Below, in pieces: positions 25,271 to 33,867 of a DNA stretch of 64,000 nucleotides (within the stretch, counting starts at the first letter, position 1; each line of letters begins with the position of its first letter). A model generated the notes under the pieces. It did not search any database, was not told where the DNA came from, and saw only the letters and a program-made list of their open reading frames with translations. The stretch is from assembly GCA_022843625.1 (NCBI GenBank), contig JALHNH010000031.1:1-64000 (forward strand), given 5' to 3'. This DNA comes from Bryobacter sp. GTDB lineage: Bacteria > Acidobacteriota > Terriglobia > Bryobacterales > Bryobacteraceae. The translations under genes were made by a program, and so were the position numbers.

Positions 25271-26967
25271 TTCGAGAGCTTGCGCATTTCAATTTGCATT
25301 GTTCCGACACGGCCACTTGGGGTGTCTTTAATACCCACGGCAAGGATTTGTGCGCCGTCGATAAGCGGAAGGTCTAGCTGGTAGTTGAAACCAGATGACA
25401 TCGCCTTGTCCCGATCTGCACTGGACAAATCAAAGGGAACCGATTTTTCCGAGCCCCCTTTACCCTGCCCTTTGGCATCGAGATAAAGAAGCACAACTTC
25501 AAACTCTCCCGCCCAGCGCCCTTTGATCTCACGCATGGTCAGAGCAGCGGAATCCAGTCGCATGGTCACCCTCAGACGGTCAGCCAGACGTTCACATTGA
25601 ACTGCCATGGGGATGGCACTCACGGTGAGAGGCCCGGACATGAGATTCCACATTGCCTCTCGTTGTTGCTGGTCTTTCAGCGGTTTGAGCTCGGAGGCAT
25701 AATAACCGTCGCGATGACGCAGGGAGAGGCCGGACCTGGCAGTCTTTACCTGAATGCGGCGGTAGCGGCCATTGTCATCGTAGTCGGCGGGATAGTAACC
25801 AAGGACGTAGTTATCCCCTGAATCATCAATCGCTTCGCGAATCGATTTGGCGATGTCGTTGGAGGAATAAAAGGCCCGGCCACCGGTGCGTTTTGCGAGG
25901 TCTTCCATGAGGTCGTGATGGGAAACGGTTTCATCGCGATCCGCGTGAACCAGCGGGTCTGAACTGGTAAATTTTGCACTACCATCACGACGGGCGCCGC
26001 GGCTTCGTGATAGCGCCACAACTTGCCCCATCGCGTAATCCTGAAAAGTGGTCTTTGCCCGGTACAGAACGTCCACCATTACCCCGCGGGCGTCTACCGG
26101 ATAGATAGAGACACCGGCATTGGCGATGGCTCGTGCTGCGCGCCCAGCCATGTATTCGAAACTCTCGGGCGAGCCTGTGCCCGTTCTCAGATCTGTCCCA
26201 ACCACCATTGGGAATGCAGCCGAGACCCAGAGCAGGTTCTTACGGCCCGGGACGGGAGCAAGATGCTGGGCAATGGCTTCGAGGGTGTGGAAGGTTCTTT
26301 GGGCGCGTTCCTTGAGCTTCATCACAGCAATGTTTTGATCAGCGGCAATCTGGTCCATAGCGCGCTGCGCCTCGCCGCCATCAGACAAAATCTTGTCCAA
26401 TTTGGTGGAATCGAGAAGTTGAGCGAAGGTGCTCTCGGTTGCGGGTTGAGTGGAGGTTTCGCCGCGGAATTTGCCGATTTCGGCAAGCAGTGATTTGGCG
26501 TCGCTTGAGAAGTCATGCAGGATCTTGAGGCGTTGCCCCAGAACATAAAGCCCGACGCGGTCGTCTGGCTTGAGTTGTTGGAGAAACTTGACGATCTGCA
26601 GGCGGGCGTATCGCTGGTCTTCGATCGGGGTGTTCAAACCATCGAAGAGAATTACAGTTACAGCTTTAGGCCGGGTGGGAGTCTGCTTGAAGTTGGTAAA
26701 GACATTGGCGGGGAGGTCTTCGGGCAACTGCATGCGTGTCGAGATGGAATCCGGTGTTTGGGCATCAGCAGGGCGGCGAAAGACGCGGATGTCCTGCTTC
26801 TTGCCGTTGTCTGTAACGGTGAAATCAGCGGCACTTAGTCCCTGGGCAAATTTGCCGTCTTTGTCACGCGCAACTACGTCGATGGTCACCAGCCGGGTTG
26901 TGGTCCGAATGGTTACGTCCTGACCGAAAAGCAAGCCGGCGAGCATGAACCCGAAGCAGAACTTCAT
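25267..26967 (-). CDS. Secreted VWFA-related acidobacterial protein
   Basis: A 566-residue protein with a signal peptide (MKFCFGFMLAGLLFGQ). A beta-domain follows (TIRTTTRLVTIDVVARDKDGKFAQGLSAADFTVTDNGK), the standard opening of the acidobacterial VWFA-related family. A von Willebrand A domain begins near KAVTVILFDGLNT, with the D-x-x-N/S-type metal site altered to DGLNT. The C-terminal part has the NYVLGYYPADYDDNGRYRRIQV pattern. The ATG at 26967 is chosen because the signal peptide begins there, although the frame is open to 27084. The isomerase gene on the same strand ends 7 bases upstream. Confidence 0.9.
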   Translation of the reverse strand: MKFCFGFMLAGLLFGQDVTIRTTTRLVTIDVVARDKDGKFAQGLSAADFTVTDNGKKQDIRVFRRPADAQTPDSISTRMQLPEDLPANVFTNFKQTPTRPKAVTVILFDGLNTPIEDQRYARLQIVKFLQQLKPDDRVGLYVLGQRLKILHDFSSDAKSLLAEIGKFRGETSTQPATESTFAQLLDSTKLDKILSDGGEAQRAMDQIAADQNIAVMKLKERAQRTFHTLEAIAQHLAPVPGRKNLLWVSAAFPMVVGTDLRTGTGSPESFEYMAGRAARAIANAGVSIYPVDARGVMVDVLYRAKTTFQDYAMGQVVALSRSRGARRDGSAKFTSSDPLVHADRDETVSHHDLMEDLAKRTGGRAFYSSNDIAKSIREAIDDSGDNYVLGYYPADYDDNGRYRRIQVKTARSGLSLRHRDGYYASELKPLKDQQQREAMWNLMSGPLTVSAIPMAVQCERLADRLRVTMRLDSAALTMREIKGRWAGEFEVVLLYLDAKGQGKGGSEKSVPFDLSSADRDKAMSSGFNYQLDLPLIDGAQILAVGIKDTPSGRVGTMQIEMRKLSN

Positions 26968-26974
26968 AACAGAA

Positions 26975-27829
26975 TCAGACTTCGCAAATCTTGAGCATGG
27001 CATCGAGAGTCTTGACTGGGTCGGGATTGCCAGGACGGGGGCTGTACTCGTGGCTGATCCAGCCCTGGTAGCCAAGGTCGGCAATCTTCTTGCAGATAGG
27101 AGCGTAGTTCATCTCCTGAGTCTGAAGGTCAAACTCATAGCGGCCCGGATTGCCCGCGGTGTGGAAGTGGCCGATGTACTGGAAGTTCTGTTCGATGGTG
27201 CGGATAATATCGCCTTCCATGATTTGCATGTGATAAATGTCGAAAAGAAGCTTGAAGCGAGGTGAGCCGATGCGCTTGCAGAGTTCCACACCGTAGGAGG
27301 TGTGGTCACAAGCGTAGTCGGGATGGTTGACCTTGCTGTTGAGCAGTTCCATGCAGAGTGTGACGCCAGCGTCTTCGGCGCGCTTGATGATGCGCCGGAT
27401 GAATTTCTCGTTGTTGTCGAGACACTTTTCGATACTTTGACCCCACTTGTTGCCACTCAAAAGGATTGCATTGGGGGCCTTCAGTTCTGCCGCAGACTTG
27501 ATCACCTCTGTTGCCATCCTGTCGAGCTCGTCGTGGCGTGAGAGGTCTGTGGAGTTGTGCATCAGCGTACCGATGCCCGGCAGCATGGTTGGAGTGATGC
27601 CATATTTTTTGAGGATCGGAAAATCCTTCTGGCCTACGAGGTCATGCCCGAGAGCCCCAAGGTCAGCGGCAATTTTGCAGCGCTGTTCAAGATCTACGCC
27701 CCGGCCAAGAACGCCCCCGCACACACCCTGCTTTAATCTACCCGGGCGAGCTTTGGGCGCAGTCTGTGCGCTCATAGCCAAAGTTGCGGCAGCTGCGGCA
27801 CCGGTCATCAAAAGGTCTCGTCTGTTCAT
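26975..27829 (-). CDS. Tat-exported sugar isomerase/epimerase-like TIM-barrel protein
   Basis: A 284-residue protein of the xylose isomerase-like/hydroxypyruvate isomerase-like barrel class. The N-terminal MNRRDLLMTGAAAAATLAMSAQ is a twin-arginine export signal. The metal site residues are spread over CMELLNSKV (Glu), LLFDIYHMQ (Asp, His), IGHFHTAGNPGR (His) and WISHEY (Glu). Such proteins isomerise keto-acids or sugars. I start at the ATG of the Tat signal (27829); the longer frame to 27976 adds no conserved sequence. It lies upstream of the VWFA gene, probably in one transcript. Confidence 0.85.
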   Translation of the reverse strand: MNRRDLLMTGAAAAATLAMSAQTAPKARPGRLKQGVCGGVLGRGVDLEQRCKIAADLGALGHDLVGQKDFPILKKYGITPTMLPGIGTLMHNSTDLSRHDELDRMATEVIKSAAELKAPNAILLSGNKWGQSIEKCLDNNEKFIRRIIKRAEDAGVTLCMELLNSKVNHPDYACDHTSYGVELCKRIGSPRFKLLFDIYHMQIMEGDIIRTIEQNFQYIGHFHTAGNPGRYEFDLQTQEMNYAPICKKIADLGYQGWISHEYSPRPGNPDPVKTLDAMLKICEV

Positions 27830-27853
27830 AGCTGATCCATATACTATCAAGAG

Positions 27854-28120
27854 ATGGGCTTCGCACTCTGGCATCAAGAGCCACTTCTTTATTGCTCTGG
27901 CACGCATGAGTACAGACCGATGGGTACGGCGATCATCGCAGACCAGGGCTTGTTTGAGCCCCGCGACTTTTCGCAAACCAGAGTGTCACCCAAAAGAGGG
28001 ATCGATGGCTTCGTGGGATACTTCGCCAGCCTCAATGAAGTGAACCATTTTCTTCGCTCAAAACCAGATTCGGGGAGCGGGAAACGCAACTCTCATCGCA
28101 TCCTGTCGACAATGGCATGA
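27854..28120 (+). CDS. Small hypothetical protein
   Basis: An 88-residue frame with protein-like composition (LLYCSGTHEYRPMGTAIIADQGLFEPRDF, then GFVGYFASLNEVNHFLRS). It is divergent from the isomerase gene and 24 bases from its start. No domain is recognised and no strong ribosome binding site is seen. The opposite strand also has a 66-residue frame here, so the call is only moderately supported. Its stop (TGA at 28118-28120) directly precedes the -35 box of the ribosomal protein S1 promoter. Confidence 0.45.
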   Translation: MGFALWHQEPLLYCSGTHEYRPMGTAIIADQGLFEPRDFSQTRVSPKRGIDGFVGYFASLNEVNHFLRSKPDSGSGKRNSHRILSTMA

Positions 28121-28149
28121 TTGACACCGGGGCTTCTGTCCGCTATATT
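28121..28149 (+). promoter_or_regulatory. Near-consensus sigma-70 promoter for the S1 operon
   Basis: TTGACA at 28121-28126 and TATATT at 28144-28149 are separated by exactly 17 bases. This predicts a transcription start near 28156 and an untranslated leader of about 205 bases before rpsA. Confidence 0.85.
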
Positions 28150-28156
28150 CCTAAAA

Positions 28157-28361
28157 TACTGTAGTTTCAACAGGTTGTCGGGAATCTGTTACAAAGCGAT
28201 CACATCGCGGCTGGGGTCTTGAGGGGAATACGAACTCAATGGACGCCAGCGTGGTCTGAAGCCACTAGAAAAGTGCGTGGCCCCGCCTCGTTGCTGGCCG
28301 CTTCCCGCTCTACCTGTATGCATGATCAGCGAAGCCACAGTACTGCAATGGAGACTCGGCA
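28157..28361 (+). promoter_or_regulatory. Long 5' leader of rpsA
   Basis: About 205 bases lie between the predicted transcription start and the rpsA ATG. A six-codon reading frame (ATG 28239 to TGA 28259) follows a GAGGGG at 28221-28226. S1 mRNA leaders in other bacteria are sites of autogenous control by S1; whether this one folds for that purpose cannot be told by eye. Confidence 0.45.
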
Positions 28362-30197
28362 ATGGCCAGCTTGCCCGATGAGCGGATGCCCAAGGCGCCG
28401 CTCGAACCACAACACGGTGCTCCGGAATTTTCCGAAGAGCATGAACACGGAATGCCCGGCGCGCCCGTAGAATCAGTCGATGAAGCTGCTGACGCGGCTA
28501 GCGCTGAGGAAAACTACGAGCAAATGCTGGCCGACTACGGCCAGATGGATACGTCGAGCGAAGATCAGGTACTGATCGGTCACATCATCAGTGTTGGTGA
28601 CCGTGACGTAATCGTAGACATCGGTCAGAAGACCGAAGGCTCCGTACCGCGCGATCACTTCCTGCAAGAGATCCAACCAGGCGAACAGGTAGAAGTTGTA
28701 ATCGACCGTCCTGGAACCAGTCCGGATGGTTTCCTTTACCTTTCCCATGAGAAGGTTCGACGCATCCGGCATTGGGATAGCCTCGAACAGGCTATGAATG
28801 AAGGATTTCTGATCAGCGGCCATGTGCTGGCCAAAGTCAAAGGTGGCCTGAGTGTGGATGTTGGCGTTCGCGCCTTCATGCCTGCAAGCCAGATCGACTT
28901 ACGACCGACTCATCATCTGGATCCCTTTGTAGGCACCGACATCCCGGTGCGCATTCTCAAGCTGAATCGCCGCAAGGGAAACGTTGTCGTATCGCGCCGC
29001 GCTGCGATCGAAGAGGAAGTGGTTGCCAAGCGAAGTGCCGCAATTGAGAACATTTTCGAAGGTGCCGTGCTTGAAGGTACCGTCAAGAACCTGACCGACT
29101 ACGGCGCATTCGTGGACTTGGGCGGCATTGACGGCCTGTTGCATATCAGCGATATGAGCTACGGGCGGGTGAATCATCCGTCAGATGTCGTTGCCAGTGG
29201 GCAGGCGGTAACCGTTCGGGTCTTGAAGTTTGATCGCGACAAGGGCCGCATCTCTCTTGGGATGAAGCAGTTGTTCGCCGACCCCTGGGAAACCGCAGTG
29301 GAGCGTTATGTCATTGGCTCGCATGTCAGCGGCCGCGTCGTGAGCGTGACCGACTATGGTGCGTTTATCGAAATCGAAGCCGGCGTAGAAGGATTGATTC
29401 ATATCTCCGAGATGACCTGGAGCCGCCGCATGAAGCATCCGGGCAAGGTAGTCAAGCCTGGCGATACTGTGGAAGCGATTGTGCTCGACATCCGGCCGCA
29501 GGACAAGCGGGTATCCCTTGGGTTGAAGCAACTGGAAGCCGACCCCTGGACGACACTGGTGGAGCGGTACAGCATCGGCAGTGTGGTGGAAGGCCGCGTA
29601 CGAAAGCTCACCGACTTTGGAGCCTTTATCGAGATCGAGGAAGGCATCGACGGGCTGGTTCACGTGAGCGATATGTCGTGGACCAAACACGTCAAGCACC
29701 CGTCAGAGTTGCTCAAGAAGGGCCAGATGGTTCAGGCGGCAATCCTGCAAATCGACAGCGGTCACAGGCGCTTGAGTCTGGGAATCAAGCAGCTCGAACC
29801 CGATTCCTGGGAGACTTTTTTCAATTCGCATATGGTGAATGAACTCGTTACCGGCAAGGTGGTACGGGTGGCGAACTTTGGGGTCTTTGTAGAACTCGCA
29901 CCGGGAGTAGAAGGATTGTGCCACAATTCAGAGATTCCCGGTACAGAGACCAAAGGCCGCGGAATAGAACCAACATCGTCTTCGCTGCCGGTTGGTTCTG
30001 AGCAGGAATTCAAGATTATCCGGATGAATGAAAGCGACAAGAAGATCGGTTTGAGTCTGAAAGCCGTTGGCGAGGAAAAAGATCGCACACGACTGAAGGG
30101 CTATCAACAGCAGGCTGAAGCTGCAAGCCAGGGCTTTGAGTCTGGAGCCGAAGCTCAGCAAAACGCTTTGGAGCAATCGAATGGGGAGGAAGGCTAG
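28362..30197 (+). CDS. rpsA: Ribosomal protein S1 (multiple S1 RNA-binding domains)
   Basis: A 611-residue protein with an acidic N-terminal tail (about 1-65), then six S1-type OB folds. Clear repeats of the G-x-V-x-x-x-x-D-y-G-A-F-V-D/E pattern occur, for example GTVKNLTDYGAFVDLGGIDG, GRVVSVTDYGAFIEIEAGVE and GRVRKLTDFGAFIEIEEGID, each followed by LIHISEM/LVHVSDM. S1 brings mRNA to the 30S subunit. GGAG lies 8 bases before the ATG. The HU/IHF gene follows after 6 bases, the same pairing as rpsA-ihfB in Escherichia coli. Confidence 0.95.
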   Translation: MASLPDERMPKAPLEPQHGAPEFSEEHEHGMPGAPVESVDEAADAASAEENYEQMLADYGQMDTSSEDQVLIGHIISVGDRDVIVDIGQKTEGSVPRDHFLQEIQPGEQVEVVIDRPGTSPDGFLYLSHEKVRRIRHWDSLEQAMNEGFLISGHVLAKVKGGLSVDVGVRAFMPASQIDLRPTHHLDPFVGTDIPVRILKLNRRKGNVVVSRRAAIEEEVVAKRSAAIENIFEGAVLEGTVKNLTDYGAFVDLGGIDGLLHISDMSYGRVNHPSDVVASGQAVTVRVLKFDRDKGRISLGMKQLFADPWETAVERYVIGSHVSGRVVSVTDYGAFIEIEAGVEGLIHISEMTWSRRMKHPGKVVKPGDTVEAIVLDIRPQDKRVSLGLKQLEADPWTTLVERYSIGSVVEGRVRKLTDFGAFIEIEEGIDGLVHVSDMSWTKHVKHPSELLKKGQMVQAAILQIDSGHRRLSLGIKQLEPDSWETFFNSHMVNELVTGKVVRVANFGVFVELAPGVEGLCHNSEIPGTETKGRGIEPTSSSLPVGSEQEFKIIRMNESDKKIGLSLKAVGEEKDRTRLKGYQQQAEAASQGFESGAEAQQNALEQSNGEEG

Positions 30198-30203
30198 ACG
30201 CCA

Positions 30204-30518
30204 ATGACTAAGGCCGAATTGATTGAAGAAGTCTCAAGAGTAGTCGAGATGACCCGCAAGGATTCCGAGACTATCGTCGAAGCCATTTTTGACAGCGTAG
30301 TGCGCAGTCTGAAATCTGGTGAAAAGATTGAGATCCGAGGCTTTGGCAGCTTCCGAACCCGGCAGCGGCAATCCCGCATCGGGCGCAACCCCAAGACTGG
30401 CGCTCGTGTAGAGGTGCCGTCCAAACGCATTCCATACTTCAAGCCTTCCAAGGAGTTGAAGGACCTCGTTAACGGCGACGACCCGACCCTGCCAGTTGCA
30501 GTGCCGCCTGCTCTTTAG
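30204..30518 (+). CDS. HU/IHF family DNA-binding protein
   Basis: A 104-residue histone-like protein. MTKAELIEEVSRVVEMTRKDSETIVEAIFDSVVRSL forms the helical dimer part, followed by KIEIRGFGSFRTRQRQSRIGRNPKTG and the beta-arm with KRIPYFKPSKELKDLVN. It bends DNA as a dimer. Position after rpsA suggests the IHF-beta lineage, but sequence alone does not separate HU from IHF here. The last 12 residues are a proline-rich tail. The HIT gene follows after 9 bases. Confidence 0.93.
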   Translation: MTKAELIEEVSRVVEMTRKDSETIVEAIFDSVVRSLKSGEKIEIRGFGSFRTRQRQSRIGRNPKTGARVEVPSKRIPYFKPSKELKDLVNGDDPTLPVAVPPAL

Positions 30519-30527
30519 GTTAAATCC

Positions 30528-31016
30528 TTGGACCATCTCTGGAGCCCCTGGCGTTACCGCTATGTAACTAAAGCAGACGGCCCCAAACCAGAATGCATTT
30601 TCTGCGCAAAGTCTCAATCGGTTGAGGATGCTTCGAACCTGATTCTGTTTCGAGGCGAGTTTTGTTTTGGCCTGCTGAATCTGTATCCGTACACGAACGG
30701 GCACATGATGATCGCTCCCAATCGGCATGTCGCGCACATCGAAGACTTGCCGGAACCTGAGTGGATCGAGCTCATGCGTTACGCGCGACTGGCCGAGCGA
30801 AACATGCGTGAGGTATACAACTGCGACGGACTCAATCTTGGCTTTAACATTGGCAGCGTTGCCGGAGCCGGGATAGCTGGACACATTCATTTACACGTGC
30901 TGCCACGCTGGAATGGAGACGCCAACTTTATGACGGTTGTAGGGGAGACACGAGTGCACCCGGAAGATCTGCAAGAGAGCTGGCGCAAGCTGAGCAAGGC
31001 GCCCTGGACGCTTTAG
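30528..31016 (+). CDS. HIT family nucleotide hydrolase/transferase
   Basis: A 162-residue HIT protein. The catalytic triad motif HIHLHVLPRW is present (His119, His121, His123), plus a CIFC pair (Cys23, Cys26) that may bind zinc as in branch HIT/Ap4A phosphorylase-like proteins. The opening DHLWSPWRYRYV is the usual start of this group, so the TTG at 30528 is the start codon. Substrates are probably nucleoside polyphosphates or adenylated compounds. It ends the rpsA operon and overlaps the convergent protease gene by 4 bases. Confidence 0.92.
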   Translation: MDHLWSPWRYRYVTKADGPKPECIFCAKSQSVEDASNLILFRGEFCFGLLNLYPYTNGHMMIAPNRHVAHIEDLPEPEWIELMRYARLAERNMREVYNCDGLNLGFNIGSVAGAGIAGHIHLHVLPRWNGDANFMTVVGETRVHPEDLQESWRKLSKAPWTL

Positions 31017-33343
31017 CGCCCGGTAAAGCTGTAACGCCTGTTCACCCCGTTGCCGGCATCTACTTCGATCACGTTCTGGCCCAAACCCAGCGAGATTTCG
31101 ATTCCAAAGGCCCCGGCAACATCCGCATCACGGTCTTGAACCTCTCTGAGTGTGGCGAAACCGCTGACCACCCGCACGGAGGGCTTGGTTTGAATCGAGA
31201 GGCCATTGGCATCGAGAATCCGGAAGATCAACAGGTCCTGCTGGGTTGTACCAAACCTGGCTGAAGTAGTTGTAACAAGGTTCTGAATCGCTACCGGAGC
31301 CCCAGCATTGGCTTTGCCAAACCAGTAGGGCACTCTCATCACCGGGCCGCCATCGGCCTGCAGCAACACGCTGCCTGCGTAGACTCCCGCATCGAGCGAA
31401 GCAAGATCGAGTTGCAGATTTAAAGTTGCAGTTGCACCCGCTTCCATGTCGAGCTGAGTGGTGGAGAGCACAGGAGCGCTGCCGGTTTTAGGTTCGACAG
31501 AAACCAGATAGGACGCAGTGGTAGAGAGCAGGTTGCTTACCTCAATCGAATGTTCGTTCTTTACGAATGAAACACTCAGCGGGTTGAATCGCAGCGGAAC
31601 ATTGAGGGCCCGGCTCAGATCTGCAAGGCCTGCACCAGTTTGGGGAAGCGTCAACTGCGGTTGATCGGAAACTGGGCGAGCACTATTGACGAGCATGGAA
31701 CGATAGTCGGCTGGTTTGAGGCCGGGGCGGGCCGCCTTCAGGACTGCAGCCAGGCCAGCCGTGATGGGTGAGGAGAAGCTTGTGCCATCGATCAGCACGT
31801 AACCGTTTGTGGAATAGACGTCGCCGGTGGCAAAGTTGGACTGGGCTGCGGTGTAGACATTGGTGCCTACGGCGAGCAGATCTGGTTTGATCGGGACACC
31901 GGAAATTGGGCCAACGGAGGAAAAGCCGGCAAGGCGATCGGGATTGGCCTCGCGAGCCTTAAGACCCAATTCAAGGGTCACATCGAGACCTTCGGAATTT
32001 CGTAGCTTTTCGCGAAGTTTAATTCCTTCGGCATACATGATGAAGACAGAAGGCAAGGTGGCGGTACCAGCACCCGGGGTGAGAAAGTCTCCAGCCCGGG
32101 CTGCATCTGAATAGATGACGGCTGCGATGGCACCGGCCCGTTCCGCGAAGATCAGCTTTGTTTCAAAGAGGCAGGTGCCTCGTTGAATCAGGGCAACTTT
32201 GCCAGCCAGGCTTGCGGCTGGCAATGCAGCGCAGACCTCCTCACTAGGATCGAGGCTTTGTACGGAGACGAGTTTGCCCGTGACAGCACCATTGGCACCG
32301 GTTGCGGATCCTACCTTGGCCAGAACTGTTGTGTCCTCATTCACGATTACGGCAGAGGCAAAGAGCCTGCCATTTTCATTAGCGCCCACTGTCAGCGCCG
32401 TCGGTGCGGAGGCGGGCGAACCCAAGGTTGCGGGGCCGGGGCCATCGTTGCCGGCAGCCACTACGGCGATGACGCCAGCAGCTTCAGCACGCTCCAGCGC
32501 CTTCACGATGATGTCGTTTTCGGGCCTCGAGGCTAAAATCGAACCGAAGCTGAGGTTGATCACATCCATTCCGTCGGCGACAGAATCGTCAATCGCCTTC
32601 AGGATTGCTGCGTCGGTTGTAGTGTTGTTGATGCCGGGAGTCCCGAAAATTTTATAAACGCCAAGGTATGCTGCGGGTGCCATTCCGGCAATGGTCCCCA
32701 AAGGCGATTCGTGCATTGTCCCGGCGGCACACATTGCTACAGCAGTACCGTGACCACTCAGATCCAGTGCAGTCTGATTCGGATCTCTGCGGGCAAACAG
32801 AGAGGCATAGGACCGGGCAACGATCACTTTCTTGTTCGTGTAAGCGAGGTCGCTTTCGCTGCTCACTTTTGGGAAGCCATCCAGCGAATCGTAGCCGGAA
32901 TCTGCAAATCCTTTGTGACTAATCTCAATTCCGCTGTCGAGGATGCCGATCCGGATTCCCTTCCCGGCATTGGCGATCCCCAACTTTTCCCAGGCCGCTG
33001 TAACAGCGTGAACCTGCGCGGCGCGATCCAGAGTTGAATGGAAGAGCCTCACCTTATGCACACGAGCGACGTCCGGCAACTGGCCGGCAAGACTACGGGC
33101 CTGGCTATTGACTTCTGGAGCTTCAACTAACAAAGTATTGGCAACGTTCTCTGTACGCCCCATCACCTTGAAGCCCCGGGCACCCAAGGCGCTCTCGACA
33201 CGTTGTTGCCGCGCTCTTGCCCTGCCGCGCCTTTCAGCGGGCCGCTCCTGGCTTTCTTCTTTCAACTCAACGATGAACTGGTTAGGGACGAATTGTCCGT
33301 AAAGGCTAACCGCCAGGGATAGAAAAAGTAATATGCAACGCAT
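31013..33343 (-). CDS. Subtilisin-like S8 serine protease with PA insert, secreted
   Basis: A 776-residue preproprotein. Signal peptide about 1-16; an inhibitor-I9-like propeptide follows (about 18-105). The S8 domain has Asp136 (ILDSGIEISH), His198 (GHGTAV), oxyanion Asn299 (AAGND) and Ser522 (GTSFSSP). A PA domain is inserted at about 360-455. After about 560 come beta-sandwich regions with an IEVSNLLSTTASYLVSVEP stretch. All catalytic residues are present, so the enzyme should be active outside the cytoplasm. Overlaps the HIT gene by 4 bases at its 3' end. Confidence 0.94.
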   Translation of the reverse strand: MRCILLFLSLAVSLYGQFVPNQFIVELKEESQERPAERRGRARARQQRVESALGARGFKVMGRTENVANTLLVEAPEVNSQARSLAGQLPDVARVHKVRLFHSTLDRAAQVHAVTAAWEKLGIANAGKGIRIGILDSGIEISHKGFADSGYDSLDGFPKVSSESDLAYTNKKVIVARSYASLFARRDPNQTALDLSGHGTAVAMCAAGTMHESPLGTIAGMAPAAYLGVYKIFGTPGINNTTTDAAILKAIDDSVADGMDVINLSFGSILASRPENDIIVKALERAEAAGVIAVVAAGNDGPGPATLGSPASAPTALTVGANENGRLFASAVIVNEDTTVLAKVGSATGANGAVTGKLVSVQSLDPSEEVCAALPAASLAGKVALIQRGTCLFETKLIFAERAGAIAAVIYSDAARAGDFLTPGAGTATLPSVFIMYAEGIKLREKLRNSEGLDVTLELGLKAREANPDRLAGFSSVGPISGVPIKPDLLAVGTNVYTAAQSNFATGDVYSTNGYVLIDGTSFSSPITAGLAAVLKAARPGLKPADYRSMLVNSARPVSDQPQLTLPQTGAGLADLSRALNVPLRFNPLSVSFVKNEHSIEVSNLLSTTASYLVSVEPKTGSAPVLSTTQLDMEAGATATLNLQLDLASLDAGVYAGSVLLQADGGPVMRVPYWFGKANAGAPVAIQNLVTTTSARFGTTQQDLLIFRILDANGLSIQTKPSVRVVSGFATLREVQDRDADVAGAFGIEISLGLGQNVIEVDAGNGVNRRYSFTGR

Positions 33344-33419
33344 TGAATTCGCTTTATGCCAACCCCAACAGACGTACTCAAGTCTCCGTTTCGATGCAAT
33401 GAGTTTGTAAAGAAACGTT

Positions 33420-33455
33420 AAAACAGAAAGAAGGCAGCCGAAGCTGCCTCCTTTT
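33420..33455 (-). terminator. Intrinsic terminator of trxA
   Basis: Read on the minus strand, a 7-bp stem (33443-33449 with 33432-33438) closes a TTCG tetraloop, followed by a T-rich tail (TTCTTTCTGTTTT). It lies just past the trxA stop and before the protease gene. Confidence 0.85.
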
Positions 33456-33475
33456 CGTTTTAGTCTAAATTGCGA

Positions 33476-33808
33476 CTAAGCGACGTGAGCTTCGACCATC
33501 TTGACGAGGTCTGCCTTGGAGACAGCGCCTACACGCTGCTCGACAACCTTGCCTTCTTTGAACAAGAGCAGGGTCGGGATTCCACGTACGTTGTATCGCG
33601 AGGCAGATCCGCCGTTGTCGTCGACGTTCAGCTTGCCGACCTTAAGTTTGCCTGTATATTCATCGGCGAAAGCGTCAACTGTGGGGCCGATCATGCGGCA
33701 GGGGCCGCACCATTCTGCCCAAAAGTCCACGAGCACCGGAAGTTCTGAGTTCAGTACGTCCGTGTCCCAAGCCGAATCTGTAAAAGTGAGTGTGTTTGCT
33801 CCAGCCAT
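33476..33808 (-). CDS. trxA: Thioredoxin
   Basis: A 110-residue thioredoxin with the active site WCGPC (Cys34, Cys37), the preceding PVLVDFWAEW strand and the cis-proline region RGIPTLLLFKEGKVV. It reduces protein disulfides in the cytoplasm. The ATG at 33808 has GGAG about 7 bases upstream; the TTG two codons earlier is rejected. The gene lies 59 bases after glgA on the same strand and is followed by its own terminator. Confidence 0.97.
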   Translation of the reverse strand: MAGANTLTFTDSAWDTDVLNSELPVLVDFWAEWCGPCRMIGPTVDAFADEYTGKLKVGKLNVDDNGGSASRYNVRGIPTLLLFKEGKVVEQRVGAVSKADLVKMVEAHVA

Positions 33809-33867
33809 TTTCAATCTCCAAACGTTTTGATGCGATTCGCGCGGGAAAGTCGCAAACCTGTTTATAT

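Noticed and set aside
28239-28259. Leader peptide gene before rpsA
   Set aside because: Only six codons, without a clear attenuator or a run of regulatory codons; mentioned within the leader and not as a gene.
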